Below, one piece after another: positions 44,034-53,088 of a stretch of 64,000 bases of DNA; the stretch's first letter is position 1; each line of letters opens with the position of its first letter. Source of the stretch: an uncultured Clostridia bacterium (GTDB taxonomy: Bacteria > Bacillota > Clostridia > TANB77 > CAG-508); assembly GCA_947627185.1 (NCBI GenBank), contig CANQVF010000002.1, positions 124,001-188,000 of the forward strand, written 5' to 3'. A model generated the notes under the pieces. The model was not told the DNA's origin. It did no database searches and saw only the letters and a list, made by a program, of their open reading frames with translations. Made by a program: the position numbers and the translations under genes.

Positions 44034-45669
44034 ATGAAAGGATTAACAAAAGTAATTTTAAAAAACTCAAAACGAGTAGATAAATATAAAACAAAAAGAG
44101 AAGCAATTTTAGCAATATTAGCCTTTATTATAGTGTTTGGATTTTTAGCCGGAATAATGACTTTTTTCAGTTTTAGTGTTACAAAACAATTAATTCAAAT
44201 AAACCAAACTTATGCTTTTACTAATATTTTATTATTAATAAATTTTTTACTTTTATTTACGAAAAGTATTTTTGAAAGTCTAAATGTATTATATTTTTCA
44301 AAAGATTTAAGAGTTTTACTTAGAATGCCTATAAAAAGCATAGATATTCTAAATTCTAAATTAATAAATATGATATTATCAGAGTATCAAATGGAATTTA
44401 TAATGCTTGCAATTCCAATGATTGTGTACGGTATTATTACAAAAGTAAATTTTATTTTTTACCTTTATATGATTATAATACTTATTTTAATTCCAATAAT
44501 TCCAATAATGATAACTTCATTAGTAATATCTATAATAATGAGATTTACTAATTTTATAAAAAATAAAAGTAAAGCAATGTATGTAACAATTATTTTAGCT
44601 ATTTTTTTTATGGGAATAATAATTTCTTTATTCAATAATCAAGAACATATATCTATTTCAATTTTTAAAGATATAGTTTTAAGAGCAAATGGACTTTCTG
44701 AAACTATTGCAAATTATTTTATATTGATAAAACCAATAATGAATACATTGTTAAATTATAATAATTTACAAGGTGTATTTAATTTAATTATTTATATAAT
44801 CGAAAATTTATTTTGTTACACAGTTATTTTATTTATTATGTCCAAAATTTATTTAAAAGGAGCTATTGGAGCTTCAATAAATAATACTAAAAAAAGTACA
44901 TATAATAAAGAACTAAATATATTAGATTTTCAAAAACAAAATAAATTTAAATCATATTTTATTAAAGAATTAAAAACAATGGTAAGAACACCAATTTTTT
45001 GTATAGAATGTGTAATTATGCCTTTACTATATCCAATAACTATTTTTCTAATTATTTTGTTTCTAATTAAATTTGCTGAATTAGTTGGCTTAAATTTGTG
45101 GGAAAAATTAAATGAAGTATCAGTTACAACAAAGCGGACTTGCTATTTTTCTAGGAGTTGGACAGGTTTTCTACATGATGAACTTTAGCTCAATTATAGC
45201 TATATCAAGAGAAAGTAATAATGCAATAATAACCAAATATATTCCAATAGCACTTGCGGAGCAATTTAATTTAAAGATATTATTAGGTTTAATAGTAAAT
45301 ACATTATCAAGTTTTTGGGTAGCTATATTTCATTATTTATGTACAAAAAATATTTTAGTAACAATAACAATTTTTTTTGAATTAATTTTAATAAATTTAA
45401 TAGGTGAAAAAATAAAATTATTAATAGATTTAAAAAGACCACAATTAAATTGGAATACAGAATATACAATGATGAAACAAAATACAAATGTAATGTATGA
45501 ATTGTTTTATACTTTTTTAATATCTTTAATATTATTTGTTATTAGCAAAATATTTACAATATCAATTTTATTTTTAGCAATTATAATAATTACATTAATT
45601 ATTACTAATACTTTAATAAGTAGATATATAAGAAAAAAAGAATATTTAATATTTGGAAAAATTTATTAA
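44034..45669 (+). pseudogene. ABC permease broken by a frameshift
   Basis: The frame beginning at 44034 encodes about six transmembrane helices and runs to 45188, where its last 25 residues (VSVTTKRTCYFSRSWTGF...) are hydrophilic and out of character. A second frame (to 45669) continues the membrane protein with SGLAIFLGVGQVFYMMNF and further helices. It has no promoter or independent start beyond an internal ATG at 45112. Removing one base near 45125-45140 joins them into one permease of about 545 aa. The break is a mutation or sequence error; ABC-2 permeases of this size are normally one chain. Confidence 0.8.
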
Positions 45670-45742
45670 TTTATAATTAGTATAATTGAATTTCTTTTGG
45701 AAATAATACTATAAACAGTTTGAAAGAAAGAGGTAATAAAAT

Positions 45743-46423
45743 ATGAGTGAACATCCAATAGAAGTTCTTATGGAAACAGCTATGAATAGTATTAAAGATA
45801 TGGTTGATGTTAATACTATAATTGGTGAACCAATTGAAACCAAAAATGGAATGGTTATAATACCAATTTCAAAAGTTAGCTTTGGATTTGCTGCTGGAGG
45901 TAGTGAATTTAAAGGTGAAACAATTGATGAATATAAGAAGAAAGATAAAGAGGAAGAAGTACAATATAGACTTCCATTTGGAGGAGGTAGTGGAGCTGGA
46001 ATTTCAATTAATCCAGTGGCTTTTGTTATAGTTTCAAAAGATTCTATAAAAGTACTTCCTATAGAGCATACATCTGCAATAGATAAACTTATGGATTATG
46101 TACCAGATTTAATGGAAAAGGCTAATATAATGGTTGATAAATCAGAAAATAATACAGAAAATAATAAAAATAATTCTTCTAATGCTGAGAATTTTACTTC
46201 TAATTCTAATGAAAATACTGATAATAATGATAATAATGAAAACAAAGAAAAGAAAGTAAAAATAAAAAATCCATTAAATAAACAAAATAAAAAGAACAAG
46301 AACAATGTTAATTCATCTAATAATTTAAATAATCAAAATGATTTTGACATTTCTAGTGTTGAAGTAGAAGAAAATCCAGAAGAAGAGGAAATAGAAGAAT
46401 ATTTTGAAGAAGATGATGAATAA
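45743..46423 (+). CDS. GerW/YtfJ-family sporulation protein with acidic, Asn-rich tail
   Basis: A 226-aa protein. The first about 130 residues are the GerW/YtfJ domain: HPIEVLMETAMNSIKDMVDVNTIIGEPIE at the start and FGGGSGAGISINPVAFVIV in the middle; the family is linked to spore formation and germination. The last about 95 residues are low-complexity (runs of Asn, Lys, Glu, ending in an acidic EEYFEEDDE), absent from the usual 150-aa member. AAAGAGG precedes the ATG. The tail is open to slippage and may be a flexible linker. Confidence 0.9.
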   Translation: MSEHPIEVLMETAMNSIKDMVDVNTIIGEPIETKNGMVIIPISKVSFGFAAGGSEFKGETIDEYKKKDKEEEVQYRLPFGGGSGAGISINPVAFVIVSKDSIKVLPIEHTSAIDKLMDYVPDLMEKANIMVDKSENNTENNKNNSSNAENFTSNSNENTDNNDNNENKEKKVKIKNPLNKQNKKNKNNVNSSNNLNNQNDFDISSVEVEENPEEEEIEEYFEEDDE

Positions 46424-46427
46424 AAAT

Positions 46428-46473
46428 AAAGACTTGTAAAGAATGATTATATTGCTTTACAAGTCTTTATTTT
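46428..46473 (+). terminator. Terminator after the GerW-family gene
   Basis: AAAGACTTGTAAAG (46428-46441) pairs with CTTTACAAGTCTTT (46455-46468), followed by ATTTT. Confidence 0.88.
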
Positions 46474-46636
46474 AAGTTTATATAAATAATTGAATATAAA
46501 ATTTAGATGAAGTAAAAATCAAAAGATATTGAAGTGAAAAAAAAATTATGATATAAGAAATAATATATGAAAGGAATAATAGTTTTTTAAAATAAAAAAT
46601 TTTATAGCTTTAAGCAAAGAAAGGAATAAAATTAAA

Positions 46637-48058
46637 ATGAAAATAGAATTATTAGGTGGATGTGAAAAAAAAGAATTAGAAAAAAGAATTCAAAATACAG
46701 CAGCTGCGGGAAAATTATCTAGATTTCCTGGTAATGTACTTGAAGTTTTAGAAAGTTGCAATGACTATGAAAGCAATTTAAAATTAGTTAAAAGAATTAT
46801 TAAAATGGGGCATAAATCTATTATTGAACATGATTACTTAGTATTTGCTTTATGTGATGTAACACCTATAGTTGAGCAAACTTTAATTGGATATAGATTA
46901 ACATCTTTCACAATAAAATCAAGAAGAGAGGTTGATTTTAGAACAGTTGGTTTTTATGTTCCAGAATTTAGAAATAAAAATGGAGAAATTCATGAAAAAA
47001 ATGAAGAACTAAAAAAAGAATACATAGAAAATATGAAAATGTTATTTAATACATATGGAGAAATTGTTGATAGAGATGTAAAAGTTGAAGATGCACGATT
47101 TATTTTACCTTATTCATATCATAGTAATATTATTATGGGAGTTAATGCAAGAGAGCTAGAAAGAATGATTATTGCTTTGAGATTTGGTCATTTAAGTAAA
47201 ATACCAGATTTAAAAGAAGTTGGAGAAGCATTGTATGAAATAGTGAATAAAAATGTACCATATTTAGTACCTAATATTAAATCTCAAGAAGAAAATTTGA
47301 AATCAGGTTTTGAATATTTAGAAAGTTTTGAAAAAAGACCAGATATAAAAATAATAGAGAAAACTCAAATGATAAGTTATACTCCTAATGCAGATGATGT
47401 TGTATTAGAAAGTTCAATTATGTATCATTATCAATGTTCAATAGAAAAAGCAAAAGAAATTTTAAATGATATGGTAAAAAAGGATGAAAAGGCAAAAGAA
47501 AAAATGATGTATGAAATAATGCATAAGGAAGAAAGAAGAGAATTAGAACAAGTAAGTTTTAGCTTTCAAATACCAATATCTTTAGCAATTCTTACACATT
47601 TAACTCGTCATAGAATGCATTCATTATTAGTTCCAGAATTTTTACCAATGTGGGATATGAATAATTATATAACACCAGAATCTATTAAAGTAAAAGCAAA
47701 AGATATATATGATAAAGCGGTTAAGAAAAATATAGAAGTTAAAGAGAAGTTTGAAAAATTAGGGGTATATGAAGGAGATCTAGTATATTTCTATTTAAGT
47801 AATCAAATGCTTAATGTGGTAACTACTATGAATGCTAGAAATACTCAGTGGGTTTGTAGAATGCGTTGTTGTAATAAAGCACAATGGCAAATTAGATTTA
47901 TTGCAAAAGACATAGCAAAACAAGTATCAAATGTAGCACCACTTATAGGAAAAGGTTTAGGATCAACTTGTGTAACTGATAGATATTGTGGTGAAGGTAG
48001 AGAATGTTGTGGATTAATTAATAGTTTGTTAGAAGCAGATGAAAAAAATAATAAATAA
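46637..48058 (+). CDS. Two-domain FAD-dependent thymidylate synthase ThyX-like protein
   Basis: Flavin-dependent methylation of dUMP to dTMP is the family function. At 473 aa it is twice the usual ThyX (about 220-250). The N-terminal half has GHKSIIEHDYLVFALCDV and SFTIKSRREVDF; the C-terminal half has LTHLTRHRMHSLLVPEF with Arg324-His325-Arg326 and Ser329, close to the ThyX RHRxxS motif but lacking the usual SxR residues after it, then RNTQWVCRMRCCNKAQWQIR. The tail is Cys-rich (RCCNK, CVTDRYCGEGRECCG), which could bind metal. GAAAGGA precedes the ATG. The family is clear; activity of each half is uncertain. Confidence 0.85.
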   Translation: MKIELLGGCEKKELEKRIQNTAAAGKLSRFPGNVLEVLESCNDYESNLKLVKRIIKMGHKSIIEHDYLVFALCDVTPIVEQTLIGYRLTSFTIKSRREVDFRTVGFYVPEFRNKNGEIHEKNEELKKEYIENMKMLFNTYGEIVDRDVKVEDARFILPYSYHSNIIMGVNARELERMIIALRFGHLSKIPDLKEVGEALYEIVNKNVPYLVPNIKSQEENLKSGFEYLESFEKRPDIKIIEKTQMISYTPNADDVVLESSIMYHYQCSIEKAKEILNDMVKKDEKAKEKMMYEIMHKEERRELEQVSFSFQIPISLAILTHLTRHRMHSLLVPEFLPMWDMNNYITPESIKVKAKDIYDKAVKKNIEVKEKFEKLGVYEGDLVYFYLSNQMLNVVTTMNARNTQWVCRMRCCNKAQWQIRFIAKDIAKQVSNVAPLIGKGLGSTCVTDRYCGEGRECCGLINSLLEADEKNNK

Positions 48059-48063
48059 AATAA

Positions 48064-48098
48064 AAAAATCTTCTTGGTTTTCAAGAAGATTTTTTTAT
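48064..48098. terminator. Bidirectional terminator
   Basis: AAAAATCTTCTTG (48064-48076) pairs with CAAGAAGATTTTT (48082-48094) between convergent genes, with A and T runs on both sides. Confidence 0.9.
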
Positions 48099-48099
48099 T

Positions 48100-49149
48100 T
48101 TATTTATTATCAAATTCTTGTTCTCTTGAAAGTTGAAATGTATCATTTATTTTAGAAACACAATTAATAGAATCTTTTTTTAAAGGTTCTTTTTTTATGT
48201 AAAAATTAAGAAGTTGTTGTTTTAAATAATCTGAACTTCTAGTAATATTACTATTAAAAATTCCACGATGATTAGCATCTCTTAGAATAATTGCTGATAT
48301 GTTGATACCTAATTTTTGATAATATTCTATGGCATTTTTATATCTTTCATCCATTGTTGTTCCATATAATTCTCTTTGCTTTTTTCCAACTTCTAATGGT
48401 GTTGTTGGAATACGATAAGACATATCATGCATTGGTGCAGGTATTTGATTAGGAGAAACTATTTTTTCTCCATTTATATCATAAGAACCAGATTCTCTTG
48501 CCTCATTTTCTGCAACATAATAACCAAATTGTATATTTTTATAAGCTTCTTCATTAAATTTTTTTCCAAATAAAGATTCATAATCTCTTATACCAATAGG
48601 ATAATCTAATTCTTCATTAGGAATAGGAATGGTTCCAGCTGCACCACCAATTAAACATCTATCTATAATTTCTGGATAAATTAATACAAATCTTTGAGCA
48701 AATACACCAGAAGCAGAATAACCATGTAAAAATATTTTTTCATCTAATTTTTTGCCAGTTATTTTTTGAACTTTATTTTGTGCATCTTTGATACAATCTA
48801 AAAATTTTTGAGCCATATTTTCTTCAATTATTGATTCTTTTGATAATTGTTGAGTATCGGGATGACCAGCTAAACAAGGAGTGATAGGTAAAAGTATAGG
48901 AGTATCTTCACAAGCATCAATTAGCAAATTTTGAAGATTATTTCCTTCATGTATGGCAGAAGCTATATTAAAAGCATAATAATTTTCTTCTTTACCACCT
49001 GAATTGAAACTTTCAACTACCATATTTGTATTTCCATTAAAATTTTCTGGTATTGCTAATAAATAACATAAATCGCTAGTATTATCTTTATAAGCATGTA
49101 AATCAAATTTTTTTCCTCTATAATTTGAAATTGTTTGTATTAGTCCCAT
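48100..49149 (-). CDS. Alpha/beta hydrolase
   Basis: A 349-aa hydrolase. The nucleophile elbow is GYSASG (Ser at about residue 148) after the strand EKIFLHGYS. The oxyanion region is VESFNSGGKEEN, a downstream strand reads CLIGGAAGTI, and a His late in the chain (ILRDANHRGIFNSN) could complete the triad. No signal peptide, so probably cytoplasmic. I start at ATG 49149: GGAG lies 6 bases upstream, while the ATG at 49161 would contain that site. The substrate is unknown, perhaps an ester or peptide. Confidence 0.85.
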   Translation of the reverse strand: MGLIQTISNYRGKKFDLHAYKDNTSDLCYLLAIPENFNGNTNMVVESFNSGGKEENYYAFNIASAIHEGNNLQNLLIDACEDTPILLPITPCLAGHPDTQQLSKESIIEENMAQKFLDCIKDAQNKVQKITGKKLDEKIFLHGYSASGVFAQRFVLIYPEIIDRCLIGGAAGTIPIPNEELDYPIGIRDYESLFGKKFNEEAYKNIQFGYYVAENEARESGSYDINGEKIVSPNQIPAPMHDMSYRIPTTPLEVGKKQRELYGTTMDERYKNAIEYYQKLGINISAIILRDANHRGIFNSNITRSSDYLKQQLLNFYIKKEPLKKDSINCVSKINDTFQLSREQEFDNK

Positions 49150-49203
49150 ATAAATCTCCATTTAATAAAATATATAAATATTATAGCATGATATTAAAAA
49201 AAA

Positions 49204-49228
49204 AGAAACTATTCATAAATAGTTTCTT
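49204..49228. terminator. Terminator downstream of tRNA-Asn
   Basis: AAGAAACTATT and AATAGTTTCTT form an 11-bp stem with A and T runs, directly after the tRNA gene on the minus strand. Confidence 0.85.
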
Positions 49229-49230
49229 TT

Positions 49231-49306
49231 TGGCTCCTCTTGTTGGACTCGAACCAACGACCTATCGGTTAACAGCCGAGCGCTCTACCAACTGAGCTAA
49301 AGAGGA
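49231..49306 (-). tRNA. tRNA-Asn (anticodon GTT)
   Basis: On the minus strand the gene reads TCCTCTT (acceptor), TAGCTCAGTTGGTAGAGC (D arm), CGGCTGTTAACCG (anticodon arm with GTT), GGTCGTTGGTTCGAGTCC (variable and T arm), then AAGAGGAG and an encoded CCA (49231-49233). All stems pair. It is flanked by a terminator downstream. Confidence 0.97.
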
Positions 49307-49511
49307 ATATATTTTTAAAACAAAATTATTATATAGTATTATATTTATATATGCAAGAAAATATTCAAAAAAATATATATCTTTTTTGTAACAATTTATA
49401 AAAATATATAAATATTTTATATTCAAAAACTTATCTAATCTTTAAAAATCTCTTTATTTCTTTAAAATTCTATGATATAATATATAAATCTTTGATGAGG
49501 AGATTTATAAT

Positions 49512-50270
49512 TTGAGTAAATTTTTTGTAAAAGCAAATCAAATAAAGGAAAATAAAATAAATATAGAAGGTGAAGATGTAAATCACATAAAAAATGTTTT
49601 AAGATTAAATATTAGTGACAAAATTAATATATGTGATAGCGATAATTCTAAAAATTATGAATGTGAAATTACAAATATAAATTCTAAAAAAATAGAATGC
49701 ATAATTCTTAATGAATTAAAAAATTCTTCAGAAGGAAATGTAGAATTGCATATTTACCAAGGTTTACCCAAATCTGATAAAATGGAATTTGTTATTCAAA
49801 AAGGTACTGAACTTGGTGTAAGTAAATTTATACCAGTTAATTTTAAAAGATGTATAGTTAAAATTTCTGAAAAAGATGAATTAAAAAAAATTGATAGATG
49901 GAATAAAATTTCTGAAGTAGCTGCTAAACAGTGCGGAAGAGATATAATACCAATTGTAACAAATATAGAAAATATTAATACTTTATGTGAAAAAATAAAA
50001 AAATATGATATAGTATTAGTGGCTTATGAAAATGAAAAAGAAAATTATATAAAAAATGAATTGATGCATTTAAAAAAAGACAAAAAACAATATAAAATAG
50101 CTGTAGTAATTGGACCAGAAGGTGGAATAGATGAAGAAGAAATAGATAAATTAGAAAAATCAGGAGCGAAAATAGTAACTTTAGGAAAAAGAATTTTAAG
50201 AACTGAAACAGTTGCACTTCAAGTTTCTTCTATAATTATGTACGAACTTGAAAATGGAGGAATATATTAG
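49512..50270 (+). CDS. rsmE: 16S rRNA m3U1498 methyltransferase RsmE
   Basis: A 252-aa SPOUT methyltransferase. The N-terminal PUA-like domain reads HIKNVLRLNISDKINICDSD, followed by GLPKSDKMEFVIQKGTELGV. The C-terminal SAM-binding knot reads VVIGPEGGIDEEEID...VTLGKRILRTETVALQVSS, a hallmark of RsmE. The start is TTG 49512 with GAGGAG 10 bases upstream; no ATG is near. The stop TAG overlaps the GTG start of the next gene by one base. Confidence 0.95.
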   Translation: MSKFFVKANQIKENKINIEGEDVNHIKNVLRLNISDKINICDSDNSKNYECEITNINSKKIECIILNELKNSSEGNVELHIYQGLPKSDKMEFVIQKGTELGVSKFIPVNFKRCIVKISEKDELKKIDRWNKISEVAAKQCGRDIIPIVTNIENINTLCEKIKKYDIVLVAYENEKENYIKNELMHLKKDKKQYKIAVVIGPEGGIDEEEIDKLEKSGAKIVTLGKRILRTETVALQVSSIIMYELENGGIY

Positions 50271-50905
50271 TGGATAAAGCAAAACTAATGCAGTTAGAAA
50301 TTGATAAACAAAGAAAATTACCACAAAAAGTAAAAGACAATATTAGTACAGATATTTTTCAAAATATATTGGCTGCCATTATTATAATTGGATATTTATT
50401 TGCTATAAATATGATTTATTATAATGTTAATAATCAAATGTTTGAAGAATATTTAAAATTCTTTGCTTTAGGAATAATTTTATTTACTATTATAGTTTTT
50501 GAAATATCTTATAGAAAAAAAAGCATGAAATTTTGTTTTATTGGAATTGAGCTTTTAACTTGTGCTGTTTTATCATTATATATTCCATATATTTATTTAC
50601 ATACTACTAAAGAACTAAGAATGGCTATTATGATATTACCTGGTGCACTTGTAATTTATTATAGTATAAAATCTATTTTAATTTTTAAACAAAAAAAATT
50701 TAGTTATCAAAATAATTTAAGTGATGTAAAAGAAATGATGAAATATACAGATAAAAATAGTTATTTAGATGAAGAAAGTACAAAAACTTATAGAGAAAAA
50801 ACAAAAGAAGAAGAAAAAATAAGATTAGAAATAAGTAAAGAACAAAAGGCTAGAAAATTAAAAAAACAGTTAGAAAAAAAGAATAACAAAGAAAAGAGGT
50901 TATAA
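50270..50905 (+). CDS. Four-helix membrane protein coupled to rsmE, unknown
   Basis: A 211-aa protein with a short cytoplasmic N-terminus, about four transmembrane helices (about residues 30-50, 62-80, 87-105 and 113-133), then a long Lys/Glu-rich tail ending KKQLEKKNNKEKRL that could be a coiled coil. The GTG start overlaps the rsmE TAG stop, and yicC starts 3 bases after its own stop, so it is translated within this operon. No family recognised. Confidence 0.75.
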   Translation: MDKAKLMQLEIDKQRKLPQKVKDNISTDIFQNILAAIIIIGYLFAINMIYYNVNNQMFEEYLKFFALGIILFTIIVFEISYRKKSMKFCFIGIELLTCAVLSLYIPYIYLHTTKELRMAIMILPGALVIYYSIKSILIFKQKKFSYQNNLSDVKEMMKYTDKNSYLDEESTKTYREKTKEEEKIRLEISKEQKARKLKKQLEKKNNKEKRL

Positions 50906-50907
50906 AA

Positions 50908-51783
50908 TTGATAAAAAGTATGACAGGTTTCGGCAGAGGAAAATACGAAAATGATGGAAGAACTTATACAGTTGAAATAAAATCAGTAAATCATAAATAT
51001 GCAGATATAAATATTAGAATACCTAGATTTTTAAATAGTGTAGAAGATGATATAAGAAAAAAAATTAATAATGCAATTTCAAGAGGAAAAATAGATGTAT
51101 TTATTAATTTTGAAAATTTTAGTAATAAAGGTACTACTATAAAAATTAATAAAGAATTAGCAAAAGAATATTTAACACAACTTAAGAATTTAGCAGATGA
51201 AACAAATGTAGATTTTAATGTTAATGTAATAGACATATCTAAATTACCAGAGATATTAAAATTAGAAGATGAAGAAGATGAAGAATTAATTTCTTCAGAA
51301 CTTATGTTAGCAGTTGATGAAGCTATTCAAAATTTCGTAAAAATGAGAGAAACAGAAGGAACTAAATTAGTTGAAGATATTGAGAAAAGAATATATTTAA
51401 TTCAAGAAAAAGTAGAAGAAATAACATCATTTTCAACTAATCTTGTAGAAGAATATATAGAAAAATTGAAAGAAAGAGTAAATGAACTTCTAAAACCAGG
51501 AACTGTTGATGAAAATAGATTGATGCAAGAAATAGTAATTTTTTCTGATAAATCTTCAATAGAAGAAGAACTTACAAGACTAAAAAGTCATATTTCACAA
51601 TTTTTAAATTTAATAAAACAATCTTCTCCTATAGGTAAAAAAATGGATTTTCTTGTTCAAGAAATAAATAGAGAAGTAAATACTATTGGTTCAAAAGCAA
51701 ATTGCTTGGAAATTACAAATAGAGTTATTGAAATTAAAACAGAAGTCGAAAACATTAGAGAACAAATTCAAAATATAGAATAG
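50908..51783 (+). CDS. YicC/YloC-family endoribonuclease
   Basis: A 291-aa member of the YicC family, which has recently been shown to be an RNA-cleaving enzyme. The N-terminus IKSMTGFGRGKYE is the family signature, as are the middle EIKSVNHKYADINIRIPR and the C-terminal conserved stretch SPIGKKMDFLVQEINREVNTIGSKA. The start is TTG 50908 with AAGAGG upstream. Normal length. It is followed by remA, rpoZ and gmk, the standard Firmicute order here except that rpoZ precedes gmk. Confidence 0.93.
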   Translation: MIKSMTGFGRGKYENDGRTYTVEIKSVNHKYADINIRIPRFLNSVEDDIRKKINNAISRGKIDVFINFENFSNKGTTIKINKELAKEYLTQLKNLADETNVDFNVNVIDISKLPEILKLEDEEDEELISSELMLAVDEAIQNFVKMRETEGTKLVEDIEKRIYLIQEKVEEITSFSTNLVEEYIEKLKERVNELLKPGTVDENRLMQEIVIFSDKSSIEEELTRLKSHISQFLNLIKQSSPIGKKMDFLVQEINREVNTIGSKANCLEITNRVIEIKTEVENIREQIQNIE

Positions 51784-51788
51784 TTTTA

Positions 51789-51807
51789 TAGATTTTTAGA
51801 AAATCTA
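51789..51807. repeat. Small hairpin element, copy 1
   Basis: TAGATTTT-TAG-AAAATCTA, preceded by TTTTA right after the yicC stop and followed by AATA. The same element occurs after xseA at 62483-62501. It may be a processing or pausing site. Confidence 0.45.
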
Positions 51808-51830
51808 AATAAAAAAGAAAGAGGTATTTT

Positions 51831-52085
51831 ATGCAACTCATTAATATTGGTTTTGGAAATATAGTTTCAGCTGAGAGAATAATATCAATAGTAAGTCCAG
51901 ATTCAGCGCCAATAAAACGACTTGTTCAAGAAGCAAAAGATGGTAAAAATGCAGTTGATGCAACTTATGGAAGAAGAACAAGATCTGTTATTATTATGGA
52001 TTCAGGTCATATTATTTTATCAGCAGTTCAACCAGAAACTATTGCAGGAAGAGTAGATAACGGTTTAGATAATGTTGAAGAATAA
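51831..52085 (+). CDS. remA: Extracellular matrix regulator RemA (DUF370)
   Basis: An 84-aa DNA-binding regulator; in Bacillus RemA activates matrix and osmoprotection genes and forms ring-like octamers. [29 protein letters not shown] is conserved, followed by [23 protein letters not shown], both diagnostic. GAAAGAGGT precedes the ATG. Its place between yicC and gmk is the usual one in Firmicutes. Confidence 0.96.
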   Translation: MQLINIGFGNIVSAERIISIVSPDSAPIKRLVQEAKDGKNAVDATYGRRTRSVIIMDSGHIILSAVQPETIAGRVDNGLDNVEE

Positions 52086-52107
52086 TAAATTTAGGAGGTG
52101 TTAAAAA

Positions 52108-52314
52108 ATGATAGTAAAACCAACAGTAGCAGAATTATTAGAAAAAGTTAATGATAATAGATATTCATTAGTAATAATGACTGCAAAAAGAGCAAGACAA
52201 ATTGCAGATGGAGATACTGTAAGAACAAAAGCAAAAGATAGATCAGCAGTAACTTTAGCTGCTAATGAAATTGCAGAAGGAAAAGTTACAAAATTAGATG
52301 ATGTAGAAGAATAA
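52108..52314 (+). CDS. rpoZ: RNA polymerase omega subunit
   Basis: A 68-aa RpoZ: RYSLVIMTAKRARQIADG is the conserved core (residues 17-34), and KDRSAVTLAANEIAEGK follows. It stabilises the beta prime subunit of RNA polymerase. GGAGGTG precedes the ATG. In most Firmicutes gmk comes before rpoZ; here the order is reversed. Confidence 0.95.
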   Translation: MIVKPTVAELLEKVNDNRYSLVIMTAKRARQIADGDTVRTKAKDRSAVTLAANEIAEGKVTKLDDVEE

Positions 52315-52337
52315 TTTATGTAAGAGAGGATTTAGTT

Positions 52338-52892
52338 ATGTTAGTTATATTATCTGGAGTAGCTGGTGCAGGAAAAGATACAATAAAAAAAGAAATAATA
52401 AAAAGAATGGAAAACGTAAAATCTATTCCATCTCTTACAAGTAGAAGTCCTAGAGAAGGAGACATTCCTGGAGAAACTTATATCTTTTTGTCAAAAGAAG
52501 AATTTGAAGAAAAAATAAAAAATGAAGAAATATATGAATATGATATTCATCACAATAATTATTATGGAACTTCTAAAAAAATATTAAATGAAGCTTCAAA
52601 AGAAGGAATAATAATTAAAGATATAGATGTAAACGGAACAGAAATATTAAAAAATACATTAAAAGATATAAAAATAGTAACAATATTTTTAAGAGTTCCT
52701 AAAGAAGAATTGAGAAAAAGATTAGAAAATAGAATAGATAAACCTTCTGAAGGAGAAATAATACTTAGACTAAATAGATTTGATTATGAAGAATCTAAAA
52801 TAAATCTTTATGATTATGTATTAAAAAATGATAATTTAGAAAAAACTGTAAGTATTATTGAAGAAATAATAAGACAAGAAAGTAAAAATTAA
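52338..52892 (+). CDS. gmk: Guanylate kinase
   Basis: Phosphorylates GMP to GDP, 184 aa. The P-loop reads SGVAGAGKDT (residues 5-14), a variant of the usual GPSGxGKxT. The GMP-binding region follows with TSRSPREGDIPGETYIFLS, and the second half has FLRVPKEELRKRLENR. AGAGAGGA precedes the ATG. Length is normal. A terminator lies directly after the gene, ending the yicC-remA-rpoZ-gmk transcript. Confidence 0.92.
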   Translation: MLVILSGVAGAGKDTIKKEIIKRMENVKSIPSLTSRSPREGDIPGETYIFLSKEEFEEKIKNEEIYEYDIHHNNYYGTSKKILNEASKEGIIIKDIDVNGTEILKNTLKDIKIVTIFLRVPKEELRKRLENRIDKPSEGEIILRLNRFDYEESKINLYDYVLKNDNLEKTVSIIEEIIRQESKN

Positions 52893-52910
52893 TAAAAAAT
52901 AAAAAGTAGA

Positions 52911-52945
52911 AAAAGAAAAATCATTTTGGTGATTTTTCTTTTTTT
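52911..52945 (+). terminator. Terminator after gmk
   Basis: AAAAGAAAAATCA (52911-52923) pairs with TGATTTTTCTTTT (52930-52942), with Ts following. Confidence 0.85.
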
Positions 52946-53088
52946 CTTTTCTTATTAAAAAATAAAACTAATAAAAAAATTCATAAGTTAATTATTATAA
53001 ATATTAAAAAAATTATATTTTTATAAAACATTGCAACTTTTTTAAAAAAATATGTCACTTAATATATAAAAGTGATTGGAGAAAAGTA

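Noticed and set aside
30043..45669. TGA or TAA recoding to explain broken genes
   Set aside because: TAA, TAG and TGA all end intact genes in this window, and two of the breaks are frameshifts, so recoding does not explain them.
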